Shown here: positions 29,579-40,952 of the stretch, in pieces | How the letters are laid out: each line of letters begins with the position of its first letter | Numbering within the stretch: position 1 is the first letter of the stretch | Assembly: GCA_945861785.1 (NCBI GenBank) | Contig: CAMAWD010000001.1 | Coordinates: forward strand, 124,001-188,000 | Length of the DNA: 64,000 bases | From: Rhodoferax sp. OV413 | Lineage (GTDB): Bacteria; Pseudomonadota; Gammaproteobacteria; Burkholderiales; Burkholderiaceae_C | Reading direction: 5' to 3' | Translations under genes and position numbers: made by a program | Notes under the pieces: model-generated | The model's database searches: none | Seen by the model: the letters and a program-made list of their open reading frames with translations, nothing else | What the model was told of the DNA's origin: nothing

Positions 29579-31479
29579 CGCTGGTAGTCGAGTTCCATCT
29601 TCTGCTGGAGTCGGCGCGCAACCCGGAAACTCTCCTTGAGCATGCGCCGGTCGATGTCGTTGAGGGTCGACAGTTCGACCAGGTTGGCCTGGTCCGGCGC
29701 GGCACCGGGGTGCGCCATCTGCACCCGCAGGCGCAGCATCTGCAGGAACTCGAACGCGGCCACCCAGGCCTGGCTTTCGTTCGGCGCGACCTTGAGCAGC
29801 GGCCCGAGCGCCTCGAAGCGCTGGCGCGTGCCAGTCTCTGTGACACCGTGCGCCAGCGCATAGAGGCGCGCCACATCCACAAAAATCGCAGTTCCGCTGT
29901 GTTTGAGGTCGATCATGCCGTGCCCGTCCACATCGCGCGTTTCCACGCTGCCCAGCCAGCTCAGGGGCGGCCGGCTGCGCAACGCGTTGTCGGCCATCTG
30001 CTTGATGAAACGCGGCAGGCCGGCTGCCTTGTGTGTCACCAGATCGCGCAAGGCGCTGGCCAGCGACGCGTTCCCGAGCAGCGGGCGCAGGTCAAAATAG
30101 ATGCTGGCCCGGAGCAGGTCTTGCGGGGCGCCACGCTCCATCCAGTCGCCAAAACGCTGGCCCCACTCCTGCACCGTCAGGCAACACTGCGGGTTGCTGG
30201 CCATCACCAGCCCCTTGCACAAGGGGTAGCCGCAGGTGTCGAGCGCCTGGTTGACCTGTGTCGCAAACGCCAGCCACCCGGGACGGTCGGCCTCGGGGTC
30301 GTCGCTTTCGAACACCAGCCCGTTGTCCTGGTCGGTGGAAATTGTCTGTTCGGAGCGGCCCTCCGACCCGAAGGCCAGCCAGCAGGCGCGGCTGAAATCC
30401 AGGCCGTGTTCCCGCGCGACCAATTCCAGCAGTTGTTCGGTCAGCACATCGTTGAGGTGGCTGATCAGTTGGGTGAGCTGGCGCGCGGCCACGCCCTGGC
30501 GCAGCAGCGTGTGGGCAAAGCGGCGGACGTCCCGCGCGGCTGTGGCCAGCGCCGGCACATCGCGCGCAGAGCGGATGGCCGAACTCACATGCTTCAGCGA
30601 CAGGCGCTGCAACGCGAACAGGTCGCGCTCCGACACCAGGCCCACCACGCGGCCACCACGCGTGACCGGCACGTGGCGGATGCCGTGGCGCGACATCAGC
30701 AGCGCGGCGTCCTGGGCGGTCCTGTCGACGTCGAGGGTCAGGATTGGCTGGGTCATCACCTGCGCGATCGGTGTCGCGAGGTCGACCCGTGCCAGCGTGA
30801 TGCGGCCCAGGATGTCGTGCCGCGTGAGAATGCCCAGCGCCGCGCCTTGCGGGTCGGTCACCATCACAGAGCCGATATGGCGTTCGTGCATGGTGCTCAG
30901 CGCGTCGAAGAGCGGAGTGTCTGGCGGGACCGCGACCGGGTTCCTGAGCCCGAGTTGGCCGAGTGGTGTTTCAAGCGTCTGTTCGTCCAGTGCCTGCGAG
31001 GAATAACTGGCCTGCAGTGCCTGGCGCGACAACTCGAGGTAGCGCAGGGCCCGATGGCCCAGGAAAGCCGAAAACTGCGGGCTGAGCGCTGCCAGCGTCC
31101 GGACCTCCGGCACCGGCAGCAGCAGGCAAAACACGTCTTCATGGGCCTGGTAGGTGGCCGCCACTGGCCGCGCGCCCATGACCGCGCCGACCGGAAAGAT
31201 GTCGCCCGCGTCGTATTCGAATCCGGGTGCCTGGTCGTGGCCGCCAACTCGGCCGGTGATGTGTCCCTGGCGGATGCAGATCAGGTGCGTTGGCGGGCCG
31301 TCGGCCGGTGACAGGACGGTTTCACCGGGCGCAAAATAGGCCTGCTCGCTGGCAGCGAGAAAGTGGTCGACATGCTCCGGCTGCATCTGCGCAAACGGCG
31401 CGTGCCGCACCAATTCGGCGCGCAGGTTGCCCATCAGGCTGGGCGAGGGCTGGGTGCCCGACGGCGCGGTGGCGGCCAT
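29575..31479 (-). CDS. Putative nucleotidyltransferase with cyclic-nucleotide-binding and CBS domains (DUF294 type)
   Basis: GETVLSPADGPPTHLICIRQG; RHIGSVMVTDPQGAALGILTRHD; AFGSEGRSEQTISTDQDNGL. Confidence 0.9.
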   Translation of the reverse strand: MAATAPSGTQPSPSLMGNLRAELVRHAPFAQMQPEHVDHFLAASEQAYFAPGETVLSPADGPPTHLICIRQGHITGRVGGHDQAPGFEYDAGDIFPVGAVMGARPVAATYQAHEDVFCLLLPVPEVRTLAALSPQFSAFLGHRALRYLELSRQALQASYSSQALDEQTLETPLGQLGLRNPVAVPPDTPLFDALSTMHERHIGSVMVTDPQGAALGILTRHDILGRITLARVDLATPIAQVMTQPILTLDVDRTAQDAALLMSRHGIRHVPVTRGGRVVGLVSERDLFALQRLSLKHVSSAIRSARDVPALATAARDVRRFAHTLLRQGVAARQLTQLISHLNDVLTEQLLELVAREHGLDFSRACWLAFGSEGRSEQTISTDQDNGLVFESDDPEADRPGWLAFATQVNQALDTCGYPLCKGLVMASNPQCCLTVQEWGQRFGDWMERGAPQDLLRASIYFDLRPLLGNASLASALRDLVTHKAAGLPRFIKQMADNALRSRPPLSWLGSVETRDVDGHGMIDLKHSGTAIFVDVARLYALAHGVTETGTRQRFEALGPLLKVAPNESQAWVAAFEFLQMLRLRVQMAHPGAAPDQANLVELSTLNDIDRRMLKESFRVARRLQQKMELDYQR

Positions 31480-31500
31480 GCGGCAGGTTCTGGGGCTGAC

Positions 31501-32664
31501 TCAGGCGAACACTTCGAACAGCCCCGCTGCGCCCATGCCGCCGCCGACACACATCGACACGACCACGAGTTTCGCTTTGCGCCGCCGGCCCTCGAGCAGG
31601 GCGTGGCCGGCGAGCCGGGTGCCGGTCATGCCGAACGGGTGGCCAATCGCAATCGAGCCGCCGTTGACGTTGTATTTTGCCGGGTCTATGCCCAGCGTGT
31701 CGCGGCAATACAGGCATTGGCTGGCGAACGCCTCGTTGAGTTCCCACAGGTCGATGTCGGCGACTTTCAGACCGTGCCGCTCCAGCAGCCGCGGGATGGC
31801 GAACACCGGTCCGATGCCCATTTCATCGGGCTGGCAACCGGCCACGGCCCAGCCCTTGAACGCACCCAGTGGGTGCAGACCGCGGCGCTCGGCTTCGCGC
31901 GCCTCCATGAGCACCACCGCGCCGGCCCCGTCGGACAACTGGCTGGCATTTCCGGCGGTGACGAACTTGCCCGGGCCTTTGACCGGCTCGAGCCTGGCCA
32001 GCCCTTCGAGGGTGGTGTCCGGGCGATTGCATTCGTCGCGGTCCACGACAGCATCGACCATCGACTCGGCCTTGGTCGCTTTGTCGACCACCTTCATTTG
32101 TGTCTTGACCGATATGATTTCGTCCTTGAACTTGCCGGCGGCCTGCGCTGCCGCCATGCGCCGCTGCGATTCCAGCGAATAGGCGTCCTGGACTTCACGG
32201 CTGATGCCGTAACGCGCGGCCACGACGTCGGCGGTGTCGATCATCGGCATCCAGAAGTCAGGGTACAGGTCGGTGAGCCGGGTGTCGCGCCCACCACCGC
32301 CACCGCCCTGGAAACTGATGGAATCCACACCACAACCCACCACCACGCTGGCGCCTTCCTCGACGATGTGGTGCGCGGCGTTGGCGATTGCGTTCAGCCC
32401 GGAAGAACACGCGCGGTGCAGGGACACGCCCGAGGTGGTCACTGGCAGACCGGCCAGGAGTGCCGCGGCCCGCGCCACGTTGCCGTGCGCGGCGACGCTG
32501 CCGGCAACCACGTCTTCTACCTCTGCCGGGTCCACGCCGGCGCGTTGCACGGCGTGTTCGATGGCATGGCCCAGCATGGTCATGGCGGGTGTGTTGTTGA
32601 AGCCGCCGCGCATGGACTTGGCCAGGCCGGTGCGCGCATAGGAAACGATGACTGCCTGTCGCAT
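31501..32664 (-). CDS. Acetyl-CoA C-acyltransferase (thiolase)
   Basis: [47 protein letters not shown]. Confidence 0.93.
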   Translation of the reverse strand: MRQAVIVSYARTGLAKSMRGGFNNTPAMTMLGHAIEHAVQRAGVDPAEVEDVVAGSVAAHGNVARAAALLAGLPVTTSGVSLHRACSSGLNAIANAAHHIVEEGASVVVGCGVDSISFQGGGGGGRDTRLTDLYPDFWMPMIDTADVVAARYGISREVQDAYSLESQRRMAAAQAAGKFKDEIISVKTQMKVVDKATKAESMVDAVVDRDECNRPDTTLEGLARLEPVKGPGKFVTAGNASQLSDGAGAVVLMEAREAERRGLHPLGAFKGWAVAGCQPDEMGIGPVFAIPRLLERHGLKVADIDLWELNEAFASQCLYCRDTLGIDPAKYNVNGGSIAIGHPFGMTGTRLAGHALLEGRRRKAKLVVVSMCVGGGMGAAGLFEVFA

Positions 32665-32723
32665 GGGGTGGTTCTCCTTCTGGGGTTGGTTGAACGGATG
32701 GAAGTCTTGGGTCGGTGGTCGGG

Positions 32724-34805
32724 TCAGGCCGGGTCCTGGAAGCGCCGGCCTTCGTTGGCCAGTTTTTCGAGCAAGTTCGACGGCCGGAAGTCGTCGCCCA
32801 GGCGTGCATGGAACTCGCGCATCTTGTCGCGCACCACACCCAGGCCCAGGCTGTCGCCATAGAACATCGGACCACCGCGGTAGGCTGGCCAGCCGTACCC
32901 GTTGATCCACACGATGTCGATGTCGGAGGCGCGGATGGCCTTGCCTTCTTCGAGAATCTTGGCGCCTTCGTTGACCATCGGGTAGATGCAGCGCTCGAGA
33001 ATTTCGGCGTCTGACACGGCCCGGCGCGTTATCCCCTTGCGGGTTGCCAGTTCGAGGATGAGTTTTTCGACCACCGGCGAGGGGGTGGCGTTGCGTTGCG
33101 CGTCGTAGTCGTAATAACCGGCGCCGGTCTTCTGGCCGCGCCGGTCGAGTTCGCACAAGATCTCGCGCATGGTCTGTCCGGTCGACGCCTCGCGCGTCCA
33201 GCCCAGGTCCAGCCCGGCCAGGTCGGACATGGCGAACGGCCCCATCGGAAAACCGAAGTCAACCAGAACCCGGTCCACATCCCAGGGCATCGCGCCTTCG
33301 AGCACCAGTTGCTGCGCCTCGCGCTGGCGTTGCGCCAGCATGCGGTTGCCGACAAACCCGGGACACACACCCACCAAGGCCGCGATCTTGCCGATCTTGC
33401 GCGCCAGTTTCATCGAGGTGGCGATCACCGGTTTGGAGGTTTTGTCGCCGCGCACCACCTCGAGCAAGCGCATGACGTTGGCGGGCGAGAAGAAGTGCAG
33501 GCCGATCACCGATTCGGGGCGCGTGGTGGCGGCCGCGATCTCGTTCACGTCCAGACGCGAGGTGTTGGTGGCGAGCACCGCGCCCGGCTTGGCGATCGTG
33601 TCGAGCCGTGCGAACAGCGTCTTCTTGACAGCCATGTCTTCGAACACGGCTTCGATCACCAGGTCGCTGTCGGCCAGCGCGTCGAGCGACAGGGTGGGTG
33701 TCAACAGCGCCATGCGTTGGTCCACATCGGTCAGCGTCAGGCGGCCGCGTTTGGCGGTGTTTTCGTAGTTGCGGCGAATGGTTGCAACACCACGGTCGAG
33801 CGCGTCCTGGCGGGTCTCGACGATGGTGACCGGAAGCCCGATGTTCAGGAAGTTCATGGCGATGCCACCGCCCATCGTGCCGGCGCCGACGATGCCGACC
33901 CGGGCCGCTGGAAGCACCGGGGTGTCGTCTGGCACGTCGGGCAGCTTCCAGACCGCACGTTCGGCAAAAAACACATAACGCTGCGCCGCAGACTGGCTGC
34001 TTGCCACCAGTTCCAGGAACAAGCTGCGCTCGAAGGCCATGCCTTCGTCGAAGGGCAGGTTCACGGCGGCTTCGACACAGCGGATGATGGATTCGGGCGC
34101 CTCGAAGCCACGGAACTTCTTGGCATTGGCCTTGCGGAATTCGGCAAAGACTTCGGGCTTTGACCGTGCGGCCACCAGCTTGTCATCCAGGTCGCGGACC
34201 TTTTTGAGCGGCCGATTTTCAGCCAGCACCTGGCGGGCAAATGCCAGCGCACCCTGGCGCAACTGTCCTTCATCGACCAGCGCATCGACCATGCCTTTTT
34301 CCAGGCAGGCCCGGGCACCGATCTGCTGGCCCGAGGTGATGATCTCCAGGGCGTTTTCCACGCCCACGATGCGCGGAAGGCGCTGGGTGCCGCCAGCTCC
34401 GGGCAGCAGCCCGAGCTTGACCTCGGGCAGCCCGCACTTGGCCGATGGCACTGCCACCCGGTAATGGCAGGCCAGCGCCACTTCGAACCCGCCGCCGAGC
34501 GCCGTGCCATGGATGGCGGCGATCACGGGCATGCGGGCGGCCTCGATGGAGCGCAGTGTCTCGAGTGTGCTGGTGCCTTTGGGCGGTTTGCCGAAGGCCG
34601 CGATGTCGGCCCCGGCGATGAAGGTCTTGCCGGCGCAGATGATCACCAGCGCTCGCACCGTGGGGTTGGCGGCAGCCTGCGCCACACCGAGGGCCAGTCC
34701 GTCACGGACATCGGCCGACAACGCGTTGACGGGCGGGGAGTTGAGTGTGAGCACGGCGATGTCGCCTTCGACGTCGAGTTCGGTCACGGAATTGATGCTT
34801 GTCAT
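32724..34805 (-). CDS. Multifunctional enoyl-CoA hydratase / 3-hydroxyacyl-CoA dehydrogenase
   Basis: [43 protein letters not shown]. Confidence 0.94.
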   Translation of the reverse strand: MTSINSVTELDVEGDIAVLTLNSPPVNALSADVRDGLALGVAQAAANPTVRALVIICAGKTFIAGADIAAFGKPPKGTSTLETLRSIEAARMPVIAAIHGTALGGGFEVALACHYRVAVPSAKCGLPEVKLGLLPGAGGTQRLPRIVGVENALEIITSGQQIGARACLEKGMVDALVDEGQLRQGALAFARQVLAENRPLKKVRDLDDKLVAARSKPEVFAEFRKANAKKFRGFEAPESIIRCVEAAVNLPFDEGMAFERSLFLELVASSQSAAQRYVFFAERAVWKLPDVPDDTPVLPAARVGIVGAGTMGGGIAMNFLNIGLPVTIVETRQDALDRGVATIRRNYENTAKRGRLTLTDVDQRMALLTPTLSLDALADSDLVIEAVFEDMAVKKTLFARLDTIAKPGAVLATNTSRLDVNEIAAATTRPESVIGLHFFSPANVMRLLEVVRGDKTSKPVIATSMKLARKIGKIAALVGVCPGFVGNRMLAQRQREAQQLVLEGAMPWDVDRVLVDFGFPMGPFAMSDLAGLDLGWTREASTGQTMREILCELDRRGQKTGAGYYDYDAQRNATPSPVVEKLILELATRKGITRRAVSDAEILERCIYPMVNEGAKILEEGKAIRASDIDIVWINGYGWPAYRGGPMFYGDSLGLGVVRDKMREFHARLGDDFRPSNLLEKLANEGRRFQDPA

Positions 34806-36793
34806 GGTGTTCCTTCGAGTTCTACGAGCAGGGTGCCAGCCGCCACCTGCGCGCCGACATCGACGCAGATGCGTTTGACAGTGGCGGCAACCGGGGCGAA
34901 GGCCGGGTGCTCCATTTTCATGGCTTCAAGAACGACCAGCGAATCGCCCTTGGCAACAGTTTGTCCTGCAAGCACCTGCAGCGAGACGATGCGCCCGGCC
35001 ATCGGCGCGCGAACCATGCCGGCGCTGGCCGTGTCGCGCACTGCGGCGCCGACAAGGGTGCGGTCTTCCAGCACAGTCTGGCGGCCGCGTTGCTGCACAA
35101 ACAGCAAGTCATGGCAGGTGGCCACGGCCAGCAACTCGCGCCCGCTGGCGCAGGTGACCGCCAAGTGCTTGGCGTCGCAGGCGTCCAGGGTCAGGTCTTC
35201 GGCGCTGGCAGAAGTCGTTACGCGGTAGCGGTTGCCGCCCAGCGCCTGCAGTCTGGCTTCATGGCCCGCGCCGTCCAGTGCGAAACGCATCGGGACCGGC
35301 CAAGACAGGGCCAGCGCCACGTGGCAGGGGTTGTGTCCCAGGCGCTGCGCCCGGGTGGCGTACAGGGCCAGGGCGGCCAGCGCTGCCCGCAGTGGGACGA
35401 TGGTGCCGAGTATTTCCTCGCCGTGGGCGGGGATGAACGCCGTGCTGGCCCGGCCCTGTGCGAACTGGGGGTGCGCAAGGCAGGCGGCAAGAAAAGCCTG
35501 GTTGGTGCGCACGCCCAGCGCCACGGTGCTCTGCAAGGCGTCGCCCAGTGCCTTGCAAGCGCTGGTGCGATCGGGGCCGTGGGCCACCAGCTTGGCCACC
35601 ATAGAGTCGTAATACGGGCGGATGTCGGCGCCCGGCTCCAGTGCATGGTCGACCCGAACCTCAGCAGAAGGCCGCCAGTCCAGCAAACGGCCGCTCTGGG
35701 GCAGAAAACCCTTGGCCGGGTCTTCGGTGCACAGCCGCACCTCGATCGCGTGGCCGCCGGACTCGAAGCGGCTCAGGATGGTGTCCTGCGAGGTCTCCGG
35801 CAACGGTTCGCCCTGCGCCACACGCAACTGCCACTCCACCAGGTCGTAACCAGTCAGCGCCTCGGTCACAGGGTGCTCCACCTGCAGCCGGGTGTTCATC
35901 TCCATGAAGTAGAAGTGCCCCTGGGTGTCGAGCAGGCACTCGATGGTTCCCGCGCCCCGGTAGTTGATGGCGCGTGCCGCTGCCACCGCCATGTCGCCCA
36001 TGCGCCGGCGCAGGCGCTGCCCTGCGGAACCGGCCAGTGCGGGGGATGGTGCCTCCTCGATCACTTTCTGGTGCCGCCGCTGGACCGAGCAGTCGCGCTC
36101 GCCCAGGTGCACCACATGCCCGTGGGCGTCGGCAAACACCTGGACCTCGACGTGGCGTGGCTGGTTGATGGCACGCTCCAGCAGGAGTGTCGAAACACCA
36201 AATGCCGCCTGCGCTTCAGAGCGTGCGCTGGACAGTGCCGCATCCAGGCCCGCGGCCGACAAGACCAGGCGCATGCCGCGGCCGCCGCCACCTGCGGTGG
36301 CCTTGACCATCAGCGGGTACCCGATGCGCTGCGCCTCGGTGCGCAGGGTGGCGTCGGACTGGTCGTCGCCGTCGTAACCGGGAATACACGGCACGCCCGC
36401 GACCTGCATCAGTTGTTTGGCACGTGCCTTGTCACCCATGGCGCGTATGGCGGCGGGCGGAGGTCCGACCCAGACCAGGCCAGCGTCCACCACCGCCTGC
36501 GCAAAATCCGCGTTTTCGGCCAGAAAGCCGTAACCCGGGTGCACCGCCTGCGCGCCGCTGCCCAGCGCTGCCGCAACGATGGCGGGGATGTTCAGGTAGG
36601 AGTCGCGCGGGGCCGGGCCCCCGATGCGCACCGCCTGGTCGGCCTGACGCACATGCAGCGCGTTCGCATCGGCGTCGGAGTAGACCGCCACCACGCGCAG
36701 GCCCATGCGGCGCGCGGTGCGGGCAATCCGAACCGCGATTTCTCCGCGGTTGGCAATCAGCAGGGAGGAAAAGGGGCGGTCCGGCGCGCTCAT
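34802..36793 (-). CDS. Acyl-CoA carboxylase biotin carboxylase/BCCP subunit
   Basis: LLIANRGEIAVRIARTARRMG; YLDTQGHFYFMEMNTRLQVEHPVTE-type motif; VLEAMKMEHPA. Confidence 0.93.
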   Translation of the reverse strand: MSAPDRPFSSLLIANRGEIAVRIARTARRMGLRVVAVYSDADANALHVRQADQAVRIGGPAPRDSYLNIPAIVAAALGSGAQAVHPGYGFLAENADFAQAVVDAGLVWVGPPPAAIRAMGDKARAKQLMQVAGVPCIPGYDGDDQSDATLRTEAQRIGYPLMVKATAGGGGRGMRLVLSAAGLDAALSSARSEAQAAFGVSTLLLERAINQPRHVEVQVFADAHGHVVHLGERDCSVQRRHQKVIEEAPSPALAGSAGQRLRRRMGDMAVAAARAINYRGAGTIECLLDTQGHFYFMEMNTRLQVEHPVTEALTGYDLVEWQLRVAQGEPLPETSQDTILSRFESGGHAIEVRLCTEDPAKGFLPQSGRLLDWRPSAEVRVDHALEPGADIRPYYDSMVAKLVAHGPDRTSACKALGDALQSTVALGVRTNQAFLAACLAHPQFAQGRASTAFIPAHGEEILGTIVPLRAALAALALYATRAQRLGHNPCHVALALSWPVPMRFALDGAGHEARLQALGGNRYRVTTSASAEDLTLDACDAKHLAVTCASGRELLAVATCHDLLFVQQRGRQTVLEDRTLVGAAVRDTASAGMVRAPMAGRIVSLQVLAGQTVAKGDSLVVLEAMKMEHPAFAPVAATVKRICVDVGAQVAAGTLLVELEGTP

Positions 36794-38415
36794 GGCCTTG
36801 CCACCCCGAACTGCATCGGCCGCACACTGCGGCGCGCGGACTCGTCGCACAGCTGCAGGCACAGGCCCAGCACGGCGCGGGTGTCGCGCGGGTCGATCAC
36901 GCCGTCGTCGAGCATCAGGCTGGAGGTGGCGATGGCGCTTTGCTGGCGCTCGAAGGTGTCGATGATGGTTTTCTCCTGGGCATCCATGGCGGCTTCGTCG
37001 ATGGTGATGCCTTTGCGTTTCGCCCCTGCCTCGGCCACGATGCGCATGGTGGTGGCGGCCTGCTCACCACCCATCACGGCGGTGCGCGCGTTGGGCCACG
37101 AGAACAGGAACCGGGGCTCGTAGCCGCGCCCGCACATGCCGTAGTTGCCGGCGCCAAAGGACGCGCCGCACATCACGGTGAGTTGTGGCACGCTGGCGTT
37201 GGACACCGCCTGGATCATCTTGGAGCCGTGTTTGATCATGCCGCCACGTTCGTAGGCCTGGCCCACCATGTAACCGGTGGTGTTCTGCAGGTACACCAGG
37301 GGCGTGCCGCTCTGGCAGCAGGCCTGGATGAAATGGGTGGCCTTGCTGGCGCCGTCCGGGTCGAGCGGACCATTGTTGGTGATGATGCCGACCGGATGGC
37401 CCTGGATGGACGCATGGCCGGTGACGGTGGCTGGGCCGTAAAGGGCCTTGAATTCGAGGAAATCGGAGTCGTCCACGATGCGCGCGATCACCTCGCGCAT
37501 ATCGGCCGGCTTGCGCCCGTCGGCCGACAGGATGCCGAGCAGTTCCTCCGTGTCCAGGCGGGGCGGCGGCCCGGCGGTGGTCTGTGACGCCGGTGCCAGG
37601 TGGCGCTGCCACTGCAGGCGCTGCACCACTTCGCGCGCCAGACGCACGCCGTCGGCGTCGTCCTCGGCCATGTATTCACCCAGACCCGACACCGAGGTGT
37701 GCATCTCCGCGCCGCCGAGTTCCTCCTCGGTGGCGATCTCGCCAGTGGCGGCCTTGAGCAGCGGTGGCCCGGCCAGGAAGGCGCGGGCCCGGCCACGCAC
37801 CATGATCACGTAGTCCGACAGTCCCGGCATGTAGGCCCCACCCGCCGTGGACGAACCGTGCACCACGGTCACCACCGGCAACCCGGCCGCGGACAGGCGG
37901 GCCAGGTTGCGGAAGATGGCACCGCCGAGCACAAAACCATCGACCTTGTAGCGCAGCAGGTTGGCGCCGGCGCTTTCCACCAGGTGCACGAAAGGCAGCC
38001 GGTTTTCCAGCGCCAGGTGCTGGGCCCGCAGGATCTTCTCCCGGCCCATGGCGCGGATCGAACCGGCCTCGATACCTGCGTCGGATGCCACCACCATGCA
38101 GCGGGTGCCGGCCACCAGACCGATGCCGGTGATCACACCCGCGCCCGCGACACATTTGGCCGGGTCGGGGTGGTCCAGCCCGAAACCGGCCAGGGTGGAC
38201 AACTCCAGGTAGTCGCTGCCCGGGTCGAGCAGCAGGGCGATGCGGTCGCGTGGCAGCAACTGGCCGCGTTTGTCGAACAGCGGTCTGGATTGCGCCGACC
38301 GGTCACGCGTGCGCTGTTCCAGGGCGCGCACCTCGGCCAGGGTGCGCAGCATGTGCTCGCGGTTGGTGGCGAAGGCCTCGCTTTGCGGCTGGATGCGGGT
38401 ATCGATGACGGGCAT
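36790..38415 (-). CDS. Acyl-CoA carboxylase carboxyltransferase subunit
   Basis: YQ-type HGSSTAGGAYMPGLSDYVIMV; GGEQAATTM; QNTTGYMVGQAYERGGMIKHGSKM. Confidence 0.93.
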   Translation of the reverse strand: MPVIDTRIQPQSEAFATNREHMLRTLAEVRALEQRTRDRSAQSRPLFDKRGQLLPRDRIALLLDPGSDYLELSTLAGFGLDHPDPAKCVAGAGVITGIGLVAGTRCMVVASDAGIEAGSIRAMGREKILRAQHLALENRLPFVHLVESAGANLLRYKVDGFVLGGAIFRNLARLSAAGLPVVTVVHGSSTAGGAYMPGLSDYVIMVRGRARAFLAGPPLLKAATGEIATEEELGGAEMHTSVSGLGEYMAEDDADGVRLAREVVQRLQWQRHLAPASQTTAGPPPRLDTEELLGILSADGRKPADMREVIARIVDDSDFLEFKALYGPATVTGHASIQGHPVGIITNNGPLDPDGASKATHFIQACCQSGTPLVYLQNTTGYMVGQAYERGGMIKHGSKMIQAVSNASVPQLTVMCGASFGAGNYGMCGRGYEPRFLFSWPNARTAVMGGEQAATTMRIVAEAGAKRKGITIDEAAMDAQEKTIIDTFERQQSAIATSSLMLDDGVIDPRDTRAVLGLCLQLCDESARRSVRPMQFGVARP

Positions 38416-38432
38416 GGGTTTTGGGATTGGCC

Positions 38433-39236
38433 TCAGGGCTTCGCGGCGGGTGTTGCAGGCCACTGGAACTGCGGGGCCTGTTTTTCCACAAATCGGCGGG
38501 TCGCCTCCTTGTGGTAATCGCTGGTGCCAGCCACAGCTTGCGAGGCGGCTTCGAGTTTGAGCAGGCTGTCGAGGTCACTGTCCAGCGAGCCGTTCAGTGC
38601 GTCCTTGGTGATGGACATCGCGATCGGCGACGCACTCGACAGTGCCCGGGCCATTTGCATGGCACGTGGCATCAGTGCCTCGGGGGCGAGCACTTCAAGT
38701 GCGAGACCGATGTCCAGGGCTTCGGTTGCGCCGACTTCACGCGCGGACATCATGAGCTCCTTGGCGCGCTGCAGACCGACCACCCGGGGCAAGGTGTACA
38801 GGGCGCCGTAGTCGGGCACCAGCCCGATCCGGCCGAAAGCCATGCAAAAACGTGCCCGCGTGGACACCAGAATGAAGTCCGCCAGCAGCGCCAGCGAGAA
38901 GCCGGCCCCGAACGCCGGGCCGTCCACTGCGGCGATCACCGGGCGGTCCAGGTCGTACAAGGCCTTGACGACCCGGTGCGCCCGGCGCATGCCGGCGCGC
39001 ATGGTCTGTGCGTTGCGCACCGTTGCGTTGTTCATGCTGCGCACATCCCCACCGGCGCAGAACGCGCCGCCGGCCCCGGTCAGGATGAGTACACGCACCG
39101 AATCGTCGCGTGCGATCTGTTGCAGCAGGGCGTCAAGCTCAGCCGTCATGGTGGCGCCGATCGCGTTGCGCGCCTCGGGCCGGTTCAGTGTGATGGTGGC
39201 GACGCCTTCGTCGCAGCTATAGAGAAGTGTTTCCAT
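38433..39236 (-). CDS. Enoyl-CoA hydratase/isomerase family protein
   Basis: NRPEARNAIGATM; GAGGAFCAGGDVRSM; AAVDGPAFGAGFSLALLADFI. Confidence 0.92.
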   Translation of the reverse strand: METLLYSCDEGVATITLNRPEARNAIGATMTAELDALLQQIARDDSVRVLILTGAGGAFCAGGDVRSMNNATVRNAQTMRAGMRRAHRVVKALYDLDRPVIAAVDGPAFGAGFSLALLADFILVSTRARFCMAFGRIGLVPDYGALYTLPRVVGLQRAKELMMSAREVGATEALDIGLALEVLAPEALMPRAMQMARALSSASPIAMSITKDALNGSLDSDLDSLLKLEAASQAVAGTSDYHKEATRRFVEKQAPQFQWPATPAAKP

Positions 39237-39372
39237 GGTGCCTCCTGAAATCATTGTGGGGTTCCGGGTTGCCCCGAAGGTGTCACGCCGGGGACGGTGC
39301 CGGTGCCTGGGCATGGCCGATCATCGTGGCCCCGGGGCGCGCCCCTGATCGTATCGGCATTTTGCAGACACC

Positions 39373-40539
39373 ATGAGCATCCGACGCAAGGCCTGCATCG
39401 CAGGCGCCTTCGAGCACCCCACCCGCAAGGCCCCTGACAAGACCGTGGCCCAGCTGCATGCCGAATCGGCACGCGGTGCGCTGCTGGACGCCGGCCTGAC
39501 CCTGCAGGACGTGGACGGCTATTTTTGCGCCGGCGATGCGCCGGGGCTGGGCGCCCTGAGCATGGCCGACTACATCGGGCTGCATCCGCGCCATGTCGAC
39601 TCGACCGACACCGGCGGCTCGTCCTACCTGGTCCACGTAGCGCACGCGGCCCAGGCCATCATGGCCGGCAAGTGCAATGTGGCGCTGATCACCCTGGCCG
39701 GGCGCCCGCGCTCGGAGGCGTCCAGCGGCACCCAGCCGCGCAACTGGGGCCCCAACGTGCCGGATGTGCCCTTCGAGGCGCCGTTCGGCGCGGTCACGGT
39801 CAACATGTACGCGATGGTGGCGATGCGCCACATGTTCGACTGGGGCACCACCGCCGAGCAGCTGGCCTGGATCAAGGTTGCCGCGTCGCACCATGCCCAG
39901 CACAACCCGCACGCCATGTTGCGCGACGTCGTCACAGTGCAGGACGTGCTCGATTCGCCGATGATCTCCGACCCGCTGCACAAGCTCGATTGTTGCGTGG
40001 TGAGCGATGGCGGTGGTGCACTGGTGGTCACGCGGCCCGAGGTCGCGCGCGCCCTGAAGCGCCCGATCGTCCACGTGCTCGGGGCCGGGGAGGCCATCAA
40101 GGGCCAGGAGAGCGGTCAGATCGATTTGTCGTTCTCCGGCGCGGCCTGGTCGGGCCAGACGGCGTTTGCCGAGGCGGGCGTGACACCGGCCGACATCCAG
40201 TACGCGTCGATCTACGACAGCTTCACCATCACTGTGCTGATGCAGCTCGAGGACCTCGGTTTCTGCAAGAAAGGCGAGGGCGGCCGTTTCGTCGCCGATG
40301 GCAACCTGATCTCGGGCGTGGGCAAACTGCCTTTCAACACCGACGGAGGCGGCCTGTGCAACAACCATCCCGCCAACCGTGGCGGTATCACCAAGGTGAT
40401 CGAGGCGGTGCGCCAACTGCGTGGCGAGGCCCACCCCGCAGTGCAGGTCAAGAACTGCGGCCTGGCGCTGGCGCAGGGCATGGGCGGGCTGTTGGGCGCG
40501 CGCCATGGCAGCGCGACGCTGATCCTGGAGAGGGAGTGA
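39373..40539 (+). CDS. Thiolase-fold protein, SCP2-thiolase/aldolase-like
   Basis: MSIRRKACIAGAFEHPTRKAPDKT..ALLDAGLTLQDVDGYFCAGD; NTDGGGLCNNHPANRGGITKVIEAVRQLRG. Confidence 0.87.
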   Translation: MSIRRKACIAGAFEHPTRKAPDKTVAQLHAESARGALLDAGLTLQDVDGYFCAGDAPGLGALSMADYIGLHPRHVDSTDTGGSSYLVHVAHAAQAIMAGKCNVALITLAGRPRSEASSGTQPRNWGPNVPDVPFEAPFGAVTVNMYAMVAMRHMFDWGTTAEQLAWIKVAASHHAQHNPHAMLRDVVTVQDVLDSPMISDPLHKLDCCVVSDGGGALVVTRPEVARALKRPIVHVLGAGEAIKGQESGQIDLSFSGAAWSGQTAFAEAGVTPADIQYASIYDSFTITVLMQLEDLGFCKKGEGGRFVADGNLISGVGKLPFNTDGGGLCNNHPANRGGITKVIEAVRQLRGEAHPAVQVKNCGLALAQGMGGLLGARHGSATLILERE

Positions 40540-40541
40540 AA

Positions 40542-40952
40542 ATGCCAACTGATACCAGCAACGCCGAGCGCGTGGCCCCGGCCCCGCCGCTGTATCCGGA
40601 CAACGCGGAATTCTGGGCCGGCACGGCTGCCGGGAAACTGCTGGTTCGCCACTGCGCCAGTTGCCACAAGCCGCATTGGTACCCGCGCCCCCAGTGCCCG
40701 TTGTGCATGGGTGACCAGACCGTGTGGAAAGAGTCCGCCGGCACTGGCAGCATCTACACCTTCAGCGTCTGCCGGCGGGTGGGGCCGCATCCCTTTGTGA
40801 TTGCCTACGTGCGGCTGGACGACGGTGTCACCTTGCTGACCAACATCGTGGATTGCGACTTCGACGCCATCCGCATCGGCGACCGGGTCAGGGTGGTGAT
40901 GCAGGCCAGCGAGAGCGGCGTGATGGTGCCGATGTTCACGCCGCACCGATGA
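40542..40952 (+). CDS. DUF35 OB-fold / zinc-ribbon protein, partner of the preceding thiolase
   Basis: CASCHKPHWYPRPQCPLCMG; GSIYTFSVCRR..PFVIAYVRLDDGVTLLTNIV. Confidence 0.9.
   Translation: MPTDTSNAERVAPAPPLYPDNAEFWAGTAAGKLLVRHCASCHKPHWYPRPQCPLCMGDQTVWKESAGTGSIYTFSVCRRVGPHPFVIAYVRLDDGVTLLTNIVDCDFDAIRIGDRVRVVMQASESGVMVPMFTPHR

Noticed and set aside
34799-37123. 774-aa plus-strand ORF opposite the biotin carboxylase and carboxyltransferase
   Set aside because: Antisense shadow spanning two well-supported minus-strand genes
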